A stretch of DNA of 64,000 nt from Murinocardiopsis flavida (GCF_003014485.1 NZ_PYGA01000007.1:202569-266568); one strand, 5' to 3'. Counted from the first letter of the stretch, positions 45,167 to 53,313 are shown. Numbers and translations: made by a program. The notes: generated by a model not told the origin, from the letters alone.

Positions 45167-45283
45167 GCATCCCCAACCTCCGGAACGGGCCAAGACCGCC
45201 CCGGCTCATCGTCGGTGAAGTACGCGTTTCAGCAAGGTGACTCAGGAGGGCTTTCGGGTTCGGGAGAGTGTTGGTCGACTATG

Positions 45284-45300
45284 TTGCATGTCACATGCAA
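45284..45300. promoter_or_regulatory. Perfect 17-bp palindromic operator (TTGCATG family)
   Basis: TTGCATGT-C-ACATGCAA is a perfect dyad. On the minus strand a TTGACA (45324-45319) lies 18 bp before it, so the palindrome covers the expected -10 region of the deaminase promoter. A second half-site ACATGCAA is at 45537-45544. It matches 51298-51314 with two differences. Confidence 0.75.
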
Positions 45301-45536
45301 TCCTGGCCATTCGGCACTTGTCAAGCCGTTCGCGTCGCTCAAAGGTCCAGCAGGCCCCGTTCTCCCGACCCGCATGGGTACAGCCCGGGCGCACTGGCCT
45401 CGACCAAGTGGCTGTCGCCGATTCCGTGAACATCCAGTGCAGCGCCTACGCACTGGACCCCCGACCGCTTGCCGCACGGCCGGCCGGGCGACGTCCGCCG
45501 CGTCGGAGCGATCGTCGGCGCACGCAGTGGAATACA

Positions 45537-45669
45537 ACATGCAATATCAACGACAGTCCGTTCGCCGCTGTGTCGCACTCGGACTCACCGCGCTGGACGG
45601 CGCGTCGCCGTGCGAGATCCGGCGGCCCGCAGGTGCGATCACTGCGCGGCCGGGGGCGTCTGGACGACC
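45537..45669 (+). repeat. Duplicated leader element, copy A (orphan, no gene follows)
   Basis: This segment aligns by eye along its whole length with 51307-51437, and the last 22 bases differ at one position. Predicted hairpins are P1 CGCCG (45606-45610)/CGGCG (45620-45624), and P2 GGCC-CGCAG with CTGCG-C-GGCC (45624-45651) around the 9-nt loop GTGCGATCA. In the position of copy B's TTGACA, copy A has ACGACA, so its promoter looks decayed. No start codon or ribosome site follows; the next gene runs the opposite way. Confidence 0.7.
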
Positions 45670-45698
45670 GGCACTCGGACCGAGATCGAATGCGAAGC

Positions 45699-46364
45699 TC
45701 AGGCATGCTCGCCGTCGAACGGCCGGGCGGCCTTCTCGGGGACGTCCAGCAGCGACAGGAACACCTGCACCAGCGGCCCGATCGCGGCGGCGAACAGCAG
45801 GGTGCCCACTCCGACGGTGCCGCCGAGCAGCCACCCCGCCACCACGACGCTGACCTCGACCGTGGTGCGGGCACCGCGCACCGACCAGCCGCGGGCGGCG
45901 AGGCCGGTCGTGAGCCCATCGCGCGGGCCGGGGCCGAGCCGCGCACCGATGTAGCACCCGGTGGCGACGGCGAGCACCACGATGCCCAGCACCAGGGCCG
46001 CGGACCGGGCGAGGAGGCCGTCGAACTCGGGGAGCCACCACAGGGACGCGTCGACCGACAGGCCGACCACCACGACGTTGCTCAGCGAGCCCAGCCCCGG
46101 GCGCTCGCGCAGCGGGATCCACAGCAGCATCACCACCGCACTCATGATGATGGTCCACGTGCCGACCGACAGCCCGCTCTGCCGAGCGAGCCCTTGGTGC
46201 AGCACGTCCCAGGGGTTCGCCCCCAGCCCGGAGGAGATCTGGAGGGCGCCACCGAGGCCGAACAGGTAGAGACCGACGTACAGCTGGACCAGTCGGCGCA
46301 CCCGGGGCCCCGGCAGGACCGGGGTGCGGACGACGCGGCGGACCAGGGCGCGGGGCGTGGGCAA
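45699..46364 (-). CDS. YczE/YitT-like integral membrane protein
   Basis: A 221-residue membrane protein with five to six spans. LYLFGLGGALQISSGLGANPWDVLHQGLARQSGLSVGTW is the conserved first half (quoted in pieces: GANPWDVLHQG is the signature), and GARLGPGPRDGL is the second. The start is TTG at 46364 with a GAAGGAG site that overlaps the end of the CobW-type gene, so it is probably the last gene of the permease-ubiX-ubiD-cobW operon. The function of this family is unknown; transport has been suggested. Confidence 0.82.
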   Translation of the reverse strand: MPTPRALVRRVVRTPVLPGPRVRRLVQLYVGLYLFGLGGALQISSGLGANPWDVLHQGLARQSGLSVGTWTIIMSAVVMLLWIPLRERPGLGSLSNVVVVGLSVDASLWWLPEFDGLLARSAALVLGIVVLAVATGCYIGARLGPGPRDGLTTGLAARGWSVRGARTTVEVSVVVAGWLLGGTVGVGTLLFAAAIGPLVQVFLSLLDVPEKAARPFDGEHA

Positions 46365-46376
46365 CGGCCGGCTCCT

Positions 46377-47420
46377 TCACAGCGTTCCGGTGGCCGAAGG
46401 CGCACCGCACGACGCGGGGTCGCCGAAGGCTGCCACTCCGGCGGCACAGGACCGCAGGTCACGAGAGAGCTCTTCGCGGTCGAGGTTTCGGCCGATCAAC
46501 ACCACTCGGGTGCTGCGCCGATCGCCGCCCCAAGGCGTTCCCGGAGTGATCTCGAACATGCTGTGGATCCCTTGCAGCACGAAACGGCGGGGATCACCGA
46601 CGAGGGAAAGAAGCCCTTTTATGCGGTATACGTCCTCATCACGGTCCCGCAGGAGCCCCGCAACCCATGACTCGACCGCCGCAAGGTCCACGTCGTCCTC
46701 GATCTCCAGTTCGACCGAGACCAGCGTCGGGTCGTGGAGGTGCGTGCCCCCGTCCATCCGGTCGGGGTCCTCCGCGTTCCTGCCCGCGCCGGTGAACGCC
46801 CCGATTCCCAGGACGTCCGCCACGTCCACGTCGGCGTAACTGGACCTGATGATGTCGGCGGTCGAGTTGACGCGCCTGATCCGCTCTGCGACCGAATCCG
46901 CCTTCGAAGGGCTGACGAGGTCGGTCTTGTTGAGGATCACCCGGTCGGCGAAGGCGATCTGGTCGGTGACGTGCGCGCCGACCCCATTGTCGGCCACCTC
47001 GTCGATATGCGCATCGACGTGCAGTGCGTCCACCATCGTGACGATCCCGTCCAACTCGAAGTTCGCCGCGACCTCCTCGTCGACGAAGAACGTCTGCGCG
47101 ACCGGGTTGGGGTCCGCCATTCCGCTCGTCTCGATGAGCACGCGGTCGAACCGGTCCTGACGCTCCAGGAGTCTGCGGAGGATGTCGATGAGATCGGTGC
47201 GGGCCGTGCAGCAAAGGCAGCACCCGTTGCTCATCTCGATGATCTCCTCGTCACCGGAGAGGACCAGCGCGTTGTCGATCGGGATATCGCCGAACTCATT
47301 CTCGATAACGGCGATCCGGTGCCGGTGATCGGCCGTGAGGATGCGGTTGACCAGCGTTGTCTTCCCTGATCCGAGGAATCCGGTAAGGACGGTCACCGGA
47401 ATCTTGGCGTGGTTGCCCAT
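46377..47420 (-). CDS. CobW/COG0523-family GTPase (putative metallochaperone)
   Basis: A 347-residue G3E P-loop GTPase. Walker A is GFLGSGKTT near residue 11, the metal-binding CxCC motif is in MSNGCCLCC, ETSGMADP is the switch region, and NKTD is the guanine-specificity motif. A CobW C-terminal domain follows (about 245-347). Relatives deliver zinc, cobalt or iron to client enzymes. Here the clients could be the two metal-dependent amidohydrolases, which is unusual context for the family. GGAG lies 9 nt before the ATG. Co-directional with ubiD by a 65-bp gap. Confidence 0.88.
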   Translation of the reverse strand: MGNHAKIPVTVLTGFLGSGKTTLVNRILTADHRHRIAVIENEFGDIPIDNALVLSGDEEIIEMSNGCCLCCTARTDLIDILRRLLERQDRFDRVLIETSGMADPNPVAQTFFVDEEVAANFELDGIVTMVDALHVDAHIDEVADNGVGAHVTDQIAFADRVILNKTDLVSPSKADSVAERIRRVNSTADIIRSSYADVDVADVLGIGAFTGAGRNAEDPDRMDGGTHLHDPTLVSVELEIEDDVDLAAVESWVAGLLRDRDEDVYRIKGLLSLVGDPRRFVLQGIHSMFEITPGTPWGGDRRSTRVVLIGRNLDREELSRDLRSCAAGVAAFGDPASCGAPSATGTL

Positions 47421-47485
47421 GGTGGGTCGCTCCAGTCTGCTGCGGATGTGCGGTTTCGTGGCTGAGAGGACGTGTGCGCGGTCCC

Positions 47486-48859
47486 TCAGCCGAGGATCCG
47501 CCGCGCCCGTTCCCGTGCGTGGGCGGAGATCTCGATGCGGCGACCCTCGAATCCGGGCCCGCGCGTGGCGTCCAAGCCCATCCGGGACGTGCTGCCGTCG
47601 CTCCCTGACGAGGGGTCGAGTGGCGATCCCGGGAGGCCGCCGACCATCAGGAGGTCGCTGTGGGGTTGGAAGTGCGTCGCCAGTGCCCAGAGGACATCGG
47701 TGTCGCTGGTGACGTCGATGTCGTCGTCGACGGCGACCACCGTCTTCACGTACGGGTCCCAGCCGAGCAGGGCCATCATGATCTGGCGCGCCTGGCCGGT
47801 ACGCCGCTGGCGCAGCGCCACATAGCAGTGGAAGTGCGTTCCCGATGTGGGGTAGTGGACGGCGGTCACATCGGGGAACCGCTCCTTGAGCTGCGCCGCC
47901 ATTTCCGATTCCCGGGGGATCCGGGCCAGGTTCAGGTGATCGTCGGTGTTCCCGCCCTCGACGTCGATCAGTACCGGGTCCGGGCGCCGCAGCACGGTGG
48001 CGACGTCGATCACGTTGTTGGTCGAGCGGTTGGAGGAGTAGCCGGAGAACTCCCCGAAGGGCCCTTCGTCGGCGTGGGCGGTGGGATCGATCGTCCCTTC
48101 GAGTACCACGTCGGCCCACGCCGGCACGTTGATGCCGAACCCGGGGGTGGCCACGACGTCCAAGGGTTCCCCGAAGAGCCCGCCGGCGATCTCCCGCTCG
48201 TCGACCTCGTAGCCGACCCGGGCCGATGCGGCCAGCATGTACAGCGGGTGTCCACCGATGACCATCGCCACGGGCATCGGCCTCCCCCGTTCGGCGTACT
48301 TCTGGAGCATGCGCCACAGATCGCCGCGTGAGTGCAGGCTCGTGGCCAGTCGGCGCGAGGAGTGCACCATCGACCGGTGGTAGCTCATGTTCCCGGTTCC
48401 GGTGTCCGGGTCCTCTGCGACGATGATGCCGCTCGTGATGTAGGGCGCCCGGTCCGACGCGAAGTGGCGCAGCATCGGGAGGGTGTCGAGGTCGACGTCG
48501 TCGCCGGTGGCCACGTCCGACAGGATCGGCCCGGTGTCCACCGGCCTGGGCTTCAGGCGCGTGGCGGAGCGCGCCATGTAGGCCGAGTGCAGATCGGCCG
48601 GGCCGACCCCGAGCATGCGCGCGACGCGTCGCCGGGACGCGAAGACGTTGCTCACGACCGGCACACCGAGGCCGTCGACGTCGCGGCAGAGCACCATCTC
48701 GCTGCGCCCTCGCGCCGCGAGCTCGTAGATGAGCCCGGTCACCCCTTCGTCGGACGGTACCGTCTCGTCGACGACCAGCACATCCTCCGGGTAGGTGGCG
48801 AGGTACTCCGCGAGGAACACGTGCGGGTCCTGGCGGGAGGAGGATTCGGGTCGGTTCAT
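47486..48859 (-). CDS. UbiD-family prenylated-FMN decarboxylase
   Basis: A 457-residue UbiD-type (de)carboxylase. GNMSYHRSMVHSSRR contains the cofactor-binding Asn and His positions, GLFGEPLDVV has a metal-ligand Glu, and DEGPFGEFSGYSS has the catalytic Glu pair typical of the family. It requires prenylated FMN, made by the UbiX partner encoded immediately upstream with an ATGA overlap. Family members decarboxylate cinnamates, aromatic or heteroaromatic acids. The context of nucleobase permeases and amidohydrolases suggests a heteroaromatic carboxylate substrate rather than ubiquinone precursors, which actinomycetes do not make. Confidence 0.9.
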   Translation of the reverse strand: MNRPESSSRQDPHVFLAEYLATYPEDVLVVDETVPSDEGVTGLIYELAARGRSEMVLCRDVDGLGVPVVSNVFASRRRVARMLGVGPADLHSAYMARSATRLKPRPVDTGPILSDVATGDDVDLDTLPMLRHFASDRAPYITSGIIVAEDPDTGTGNMSYHRSMVHSSRRLATSLHSRGDLWRMLQKYAERGRPMPVAMVIGGHPLYMLAASARVGYEVDEREIAGGLFGEPLDVVATPGFGINVPAWADVVLEGTIDPTAHADEGPFGEFSGYSSNRSTNNVIDVATVLRRPDPVLIDVEGGNTDDHLNLARIPRESEMAAQLKERFPDVTAVHYPTSGTHFHCYVALRQRRTGQARQIMMALLGWDPYVKTVVAVDDDIDVTSDTDVLWALATHFQPHSDLLMVGGLPGSPLDPSSGSDGSTSRMGLDATRGPGFEGRRIEISAHARERARRILG

Positions 48860-49506
48860 CGCTGCGCACCCCCGACCGTGCCCGGCTGGACGGGCACCCC
48901 GGCCCAGCGGCGGTAGAGGTCGTGGTCGATGCCGAACTGGTCCAGCACCTTGCCGCTCCAGTGGTCGAGAAGGTCCTCGATCGTGTCGGGCGTGTGATAG
49001 AAGGCGGGCATCGGAGGCAGCACCGTCGCGCCCGCCTCGGTCACCGCGACCATGTTGCGCAGGTGCACCAGGCTCAAAGGGGTCTCCCTGGCGACGAGGA
49101 CGAGGCGGCGCCGCTCCTTGAGGCACACATCGGCGGCTCTGGTGAGCAGGGTATCGGAGAAGCCGTGCGCGATACCGGCCAGCGTTTTCATGGAACAAGG
49201 GACCACGACCATCCCCATGGTCTGGAAGGACCCCGAGGCGATGGCGGCGGCGATGTCGTCGCTCCGGTGGTACTCGGTCGCGAGGGCGGCGATCTCGCGG
49301 GCGCGCCGGCCCGACTCGATTTCGATGGTGCGCTTGGCGGCCCGCGAGATCACGAGATGCGTGTCGACGCTGCCCAGTTTCCGGATGGCGCTGAGCAGGT
49401 GGATGGCGAGGTGCGGGGCGCTGGCGCCACTGATTCCGACGACCAGGCGCTGGCGTTGTCGAACGGCGCCCGGTGGGTCGGCGTCGGCGATTCGATGGTC
49501 CGTCAT
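48856..49506 (-). CDS. ubiX: UbiX-type flavin prenyltransferase
   Basis: A 216-residue flavoprotein that attaches dimethylallyl phosphate to FMN, giving the UbiD cofactor. GISGASAPHLAIHLL is the FMN-binding start, VVPCSMKTLAGIAHGFSDTLLTRAADVCLKERR and LVARETPLSLVHLRNM are diagnostic, and PPMPAFYHTPDTIEDLLDH completes the pattern. The ATG at 49506 has GGAAGG with 6-nt spacing; an upstream ATG at 49530 is possible but unsupported. It is directly coupled to ubiD. Confidence 0.93.
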   Translation of the reverse strand: MTDHRIADADPPGAVRQRQRLVVGISGASAPHLAIHLLSAIRKLGSVDTHLVISRAAKRTIEIESGRRAREIAALATEYHRSDDIAAAIASGSFQTMGMVVVPCSMKTLAGIAHGFSDTLLTRAADVCLKERRRLVLVARETPLSLVHLRNMVAVTEAGATVLPPMPAFYHTPDTIEDLLDHWSGKVLDQFGIDHDLYRRWAGVPVQPGTVGGAQR

Positions 49507-49569
49507 GATGACCCTTCCGTGGCGTGGCACAGGCGCGGCTCGCGTGTCTCGATGGCAACCGGAGGCCGT

Positions 49570-50973
49570 TCAGTCCGTTCGGGGTTCCTCTCCGGACCCG
49601 GGCCGGCCTTCACCCGGCGGCGCGGCCGACCCGTCGCCGCGGCGGCGCCCCGCATGGAAGACGAGGTTCAGCGTGACGGCGAGTGCGGTCCCGGTGGCGA
49701 CCCCGCTTTCGAGGAACATCTCGGCCAAGTGGGGCATCCGCGTGTAGAAGTCCGGGATGTAGGCCGGGATCAGTCCGGCACTCAGCGAGATCATCACGAT
49801 CATCAGGTTGCTCGGGCGGTTGAAGTCCACCGACGACAGCAGCTGCACCCCGGTGACGATGAGGGCCCCGAAGGTCACCACGGCCGCGGCACCGATGACG
49901 GGCTTCGGGAAGGAGGCGAACACCTCACCGACGGGGTGGAACACCCCCAGGGCGAGCAGAATCACCCCACCGACCGCGACCGGGAACCGGCTTCGGACTC
50001 CGGTCAGCGCGATGAGCCCGATGTTCTGGCCGAACGTCGTGTAGACGAAGCCGCTGAAGAGTCCGCTCAGCGCGGTCATCAACCCGTCCACCCGGAGCAG
50101 TCGCGCGATGTCGGACGGTCCGACCCGCTTGCCGACGACCTGTCCCACCGCTACGCCCTGCCCTGAGGCTTCGACTGTGATCACGAAGATGATGACCAGG
50201 AAGAGCAGGATGGAGGGCAGATGGAACTGGAGGGTGCCGAAGTGCATGGGCCCCATCAGTCCGATCACCGGGCCGGCACCGATGTGGCTCAGGTCGCCGA
50301 TGCCCACCGCCCACCCGACGACCGCGCCGACGATCAGGGCGAACAGGATCGACAGCTGACCGGCGACCCCCTTGAGAAGCCGCCGGAAGACGACGATCAG
50401 CGCGATGGTGAACCCGGCAAGGGCGATGTGGCTCAGTTTTCCGTAGCCGGGGTCCTCGGGGTCGTCGCCGACGATCATCCGCAGCCCGACAGGAATGAGG
50501 GTCAGGCCGATAAGGGCGATGACGGTTCCGGTCACCACGGTCGGGAACAGTTTGAGGAGCATTCCGAACAGCGGTGCCATGAAGATCCAGATGACACCTC
50601 CGACGAGAATGGACCCGTAGACCGTCGGCAGCCCGTGGTTCTCTCCCACGAGGACCATCGGGATGATCCCGTTCGATGCCGCGCCCACCACGAGCGGCAT
50701 CCGGATCCCGAACTTCCACACGCCCAGCGACTGGAGCAGGGTTCCGATCCCGGCCAGCACCAGGTCGATACTGACGAGCTTGGCGATGTCGGCGTCGCTC
50801 AGTCCGAGCGCGGAGCCGACGACGATGGGGACGATCACGACACCGGCGTACATGACCAGTACGTGCTGGAGGCCGAACAATGTGGTTCGGACCGCGGAAT
50901 GGCGTTCGTCAACTGCGGAGGCAGGCGTGTCGGGCGGGGTTTCTTTTGCTTTTCGCGAATTGTCCCAGACCAT
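49570..50973 (-). CDS. NCS2-family nucleobase permease (xanthine/uracil type), copy 2
   Basis: A 467-residue transporter with about 14 spans. LQHVLVMYAGVVIVPIVVGSALG, QSLGVWKFGIRMPLVVGAASN, ITVEASGQGVAVGQVVGKRVG and SGFVYTTFGQNIGLIALTGV correspond to the NCS2 signature regions. It is clearly diverged from copy 1; the signature Glu is in ITVEASGQG here. First gene of the permease-ubiX-ubiD-cobW-yczE unit, read from copy B of the duplicated regulatory element. Confidence 0.9.
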   Translation of the reverse strand: MVWDNSRKAKETPPDTPASAVDERHSAVRTTLFGLQHVLVMYAGVVIVPIVVGSALGLSDADIAKLVSIDLVLAGIGTLLQSLGVWKFGIRMPLVVGAASNGIIPMVLVGENHGLPTVYGSILVGGVIWIFMAPLFGMLLKLFPTVVTGTVIALIGLTLIPVGLRMIVGDDPEDPGYGKLSHIALAGFTIALIVVFRRLLKGVAGQLSILFALIVGAVVGWAVGIGDLSHIGAGPVIGLMGPMHFGTLQFHLPSILLFLVIIFVITVEASGQGVAVGQVVGKRVGPSDIARLLRVDGLMTALSGLFSGFVYTTFGQNIGLIALTGVRSRFPVAVGGVILLALGVFHPVGEVFASFPKPVIGAAAVVTFGALIVTGVQLLSSVDFNRPSNLMIVMISLSAGLIPAYIPDFYTRMPHLAEMFLESGVATGTALAVTLNLVFHAGRRRGDGSAAPPGEGRPGSGEEPRTD

Positions 50974-51142
50974 TTTCCCTAACCCTTACGAGAATCCCTC
51001 TGATGCGCGTCAGGGGTGTCCGCCATGGGGATCGGGGCCCTTCCTCGCGTCCCGCGCCACCTGACCCGCTATCGGCGAAATCGTCGTTGAGATCGAGAGG
51101 ATAGGAAGGTCGCTCAGCGGTCATCCATCGTCTATGCACACG

Positions 51143-51174
51143 ACATGCAATATGCAGTGGTACGGCCTTGTCAA
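51143..51174 (-). promoter_or_regulatory. Operator half-site and promoter for the permease-ubiXD operon
   Basis: The half-site ACATGCAA (51143-51150) lies 18 bp from a minus-strand TTGACA (51174-51169). This is exactly the spacing found in front of the deaminase gene (45300 to 45319), so the two minus-strand promoters share one architecture, with the operator half-site over the -10 region. Confidence 0.6.
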
Positions 51175-51297
51175 GACCCCCGGCGTCACCCTGGGCTCCG
51201 AGTCACCATCGACCATCGATGGCCGTGCAGGTAATCAACCTGCGCTTCGAGCGATAACTGGGCGGTTTCGCGGGCCGGCCGAGGAACGTCGACCTAG

Positions 51298-51325
51298 TTG
51301 CATGCAACATGCAATCTCATTGACA
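51298..51325 (+). promoter_or_regulatory. Palindromic operator plus -35 element for the second amidohydrolase gene
   Basis: TTGCATGCAACATGCAA (51298-51314) differs from the perfect site at 45284 at two central positions. TTGACA follows at 51320-51325 with a plausible TGCACT -10 element at 51344-51349 (18-bp spacer). The operator therefore abuts the -35 of this promoter. Confidence 0.65.
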
Positions 51326-51437
51326 ATGCGTCTGGCGCTGTGCTGCACTCTGACAATCGAGCTGACCGGCTCGTCGCCGTATGTGATCGGCGGCCCGTAG
51401 GTGCGGTCAATGCGTGGCCGGGGGCGTCTGAACGACC
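51307..51437 (+). repeat. Duplicated leader element, copy B, in the 5' UTR of the second amidohydrolase
   Basis: It aligns with 45537-45669. Predicted hairpins are P1 CGCCG (51375-51379)/CGGCG (51388-51392), and P2 GGCC-CGTAG with ATGCG-T-GGCC (51392-51419) around the loop GTGCGGTCA. Relative to copy A, one P2 pair changes from C-G to U-G and the loop-closing pair is lost. The bulge position and the nearly identical 9-nt loop are kept. If transcription starts near 51356, both hairpins are in the leader, ending about 37 nt before the GTG start. Confidence 0.65.
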
Positions 51438-51455
51438 AACCTGAGGAGAGTCACA

Positions 51456-52445
51456 GTGATCATCGACACGCATGTCCATCCGACCAACCTCGTCGACGAA
51501 GCATGGCGCCATACCGGAGAACCGTTCACCGGAGAGCGCGTCCTGAAGATGATGGACGGCCCGTTCTGGATCAACGGAAAGCCCCGCAGGGTCGACGTGA
51601 GCTGCATCATGCCGCCGCCCGGAAACACCGCCTGGCGCGACGGCGACCGCACGGGACGCGAGGGGATCCGCGACTACCAAGCCTACGTCACGTCACTGGT
51701 CCAGCAGTACCCGGACCGCTTCGTCGGGAACTTCATGTACAACCCGCGGTTCGGCCCGGAGAACGGTGCGGCCGAGCTCGAGTTCCACGTGCGCGAGTAC
51801 GGCTACAAGATGCTGAAGCTGCACGCCAACATGCACGCGTACCGGCCCGACCGGGCCCTCGATTGGCTGCGCCCCGTCATGCGCGTGTGCGACGAGCTCG
51901 GCATCATCGTGCTCATCCACACCGGTGACGGCCCCTACTCGATCCCCACGCAGTTCTATCCGATCATCAGGGAGTTCCCGGGGGTCACCTTCATCCTCGG
52001 CCACTTCGGCATCCAGACCGGTGGCGTCTACTGCTTCGAAGCGTTCTGGATGATCCAGGACTCGCACAACGTCATCGGCGAGTCGGGATGGCTGCTCCAG
52101 TCGCGGATCGTCGAGTTCGCCAAGGAGATGAAGAAGAGCAAGCTGGTGTTCGGCACCGACTCTCCGCCGAACGAGCCGGGGATGTGGGCACGTGAACTCG
52201 AGGTCCTGTGCCACGAGCCGCCACAGGGCCTGAACCTGTCAGAGGACGACCTCGAAGGCTACCTCGGCAACAACATGGCGAAACTGCTGGGGTTGGCGCC
52301 GACCCCGCCGCTGAAGGACCAGGCGGCCGCGGAGGCGTACCTGCGCGGCGACGTCCCCCAGGTCTCCGCTGCGAACACGCACGCCGACCACTATGCCGGG
52401 TACACGCCCTCGGCCTGGGCGGAAGAGGCGGCCGAGGCGCGGTAG
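51456..52445 (+). CDS. Amidohydrolase-2 family protein, probable metal-dependent decarboxylase
   Basis: A 329-residue TIM-barrel of the ACMSD/gamma-resorcylate/isoorotate decarboxylase group. Metal ligands appear as DTHVHPT (His6, His8), His155 in LIHTGD, His183 in LGHFGI and Asp235 in FGTDSPP. The long loop with FWINGKPRRVDVSCIMPPPGNTAW is distinctive. The GTG start has GAGGAG upstream and its leader holds copy B of the structured element. Context suggests decarboxylation or ring hydrolysis of an N-heterocycle. Related proteins include plain hydrolases, so the reaction is uncertain. Confidence 0.8.
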   Translation: MIIDTHVHPTNLVDEAWRHTGEPFTGERVLKMMDGPFWINGKPRRVDVSCIMPPPGNTAWRDGDRTGREGIRDYQAYVTSLVQQYPDRFVGNFMYNPRFGPENGAAELEFHVREYGYKMLKLHANMHAYRPDRALDWLRPVMRVCDELGIIVLIHTGDGPYSIPTQFYPIIREFPGVTFILGHFGIQTGGVYCFEAFWMIQDSHNVIGESGWLLQSRIVEFAKEMKKSKLVFGTDSPPNEPGMWARELEVLCHEPPQGLNLSEDDLEGYLGNNMAKLLGLAPTPPLKDQAAAEAYLRGDVPQVSAANTHADHYAGYTPSAWAEEAAEAR

Positions 52446-52517
52446 GGGGCGACGCGCCAGCACGTCTCCCGTCCGACCGGGCGCGATGCGGTCCGGCGCA
52501 CCGCCTCCGGTCTCCCC

Positions 52518-52554
52518 GCGGGTGGGGCGCACACTATCCGTGCGCCCCACCCGC
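52518..52554. terminator. Bidirectional terminator between the amidohydrolase and GntR genes
   Basis: GCGGGTGGGGCGCAC at 52518-52532 pairs perfectly with 52540-52554 across a 7-nt loop, followed by TTT. It overlaps the last codons of the convergent gntR gene. Confidence 0.85.
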
Positions 52555-53265
52555 TTTGCCGTTGGCCGCGGCGATCTGCGCGGAACCCTGCGCCCGTGGC
52601 GTCGACTGGGCCAGCCGGACCCGCAGCCTCGATACGTGCTGCCGTGCGGCCTCCTCGGCGAGTTCGGGATCGCCGGTCACCATCGCGTCGACGATCCGCT
52701 CGTGTTCCTTGAGAGCGAGGCGGGGGGCGTCGTCGGTACGCCAGAGTGAGTGTAGGGCGAGATGGGAGCGACCGGCGATCGGTTCGAGGGTCGCGGTGAG
52801 GTGGGCATTGGCGGCGATGTCGCGGAGCTTCCGGTGGAACCGCATGTCCAGTTCGATGTGAGCGGAGTTGTCTCCGTCAACGGCCAGTACGTCCTCGTGA
52901 TCGGACAGGATCCGCCGGAGCTCGACCAGGTCGTCCGCTCCGAGGCGTTCGGTCGCCAGGCGCGCCGCGAGTCCTTCGAGCAGCTCGCGCACCAGGTACA
53001 GCTGGCGCAGGTCCTCGATGTCGACCACGTTCACCTGCGCACCTCGGTGCGACTCATGGGTGGCGAGCCCCTCGTAGATGAGCCGCTGTACGGCCTCGCG
53101 GACCGGCGTGCGGCTGACGTCGAGCTCGCGCGCAAGCCTCGGAACGCTGAGCGCCGTCCCCGGAGGGAACTGGTTGCGCAGGATCGCGTTCCTGAGCACC
53201 TCGTATGTGCGCTCGGTGAGCGACTCCCCAGGCGGCAGGCTCGCAAGCGACGGTGGTTGGAACAT
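52534..53265 (-). CDS. GntR-family (FCD) regulator of the N-heterocycle genes
   Basis: A 243-residue FadR/VanR-type regulator. The HTH reads LTERTYEVLRNAILRNQFPPGTALSVPRLARELDVSRTPVREAVQRLIYEG (recognition part VSRTPVREAVQRL), and the FCD domain has HIELDMRFHRKLRDIAANAHL with conserved Asp/His. The ATG at 53265 has GAGG 6 nt upstream; ATGs at 53280 and 53301 are alternatives but lack one, and the latter touches the predicted operator. It is the best candidate to bind the TTGCATGT/ACATGCAA sites at 45284, 51298 and in its own promoter. It converges on the amidohydrolase gene. Confidence 0.88.
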   Translation of the reverse strand: MFQPPSLASLPPGESLTERTYEVLRNAILRNQFPPGTALSVPRLARELDVSRTPVREAVQRLIYEGLATHESHRGAQVNVVDIEDLRQLYLVRELLEGLAARLATERLGADDLVELRRILSDHEDVLAVDGDNSAHIELDMRFHRKLRDIAANAHLTATLEPIAGRSHLALHSLWRTDDAPRLALKEHERIVDAMVTGDPELAEEAARQHVSRLRVRLAQSTPRAQGSAQIAAANGKAGGAHG

Positions 53266-53301
53266 GAACGCCTCGGTCATCGGACGGCTTGGGACCTTCA
53301 T

Positions 53302-53313
53302 TTTACATGCAAA
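53302..53313 (-). promoter_or_regulatory. Operator half-site upstream of the GntR gene
   Basis: TTTACATGCAAA shares ACATGCAA with the palindromes at 45284 and 51298 and lies 37-48 bp before the regulator start, suggesting autoregulation. Confidence 0.55.

Larger units (their letters stand above)
45167..45698. other. 532-bp regulatory region, no convincing gene; copy A of a duplicated intergenic element
   Basis: This gap holds a minus-strand promoter with a TTGCATG palindrome over its -10 region serving the deaminase gene (TTGACA on the minus strand at 45324-45319). On the plus side it holds a leader-like segment with no start codon after it. The segment from about 45284 to 45669 is a diverged copy of 51143-51437. 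A longer plus-strand open frame through here looks like antiphase reading, with no start signal. Confidence 0.7.

Noticed and set aside
45237..46670. A 477-codon plus-strand frame beginning in the copy A region
   Set aside because: Most of it is antisense to yczE and cobW, it lacks a ribosome site, and the composition is that of a shadow frame.
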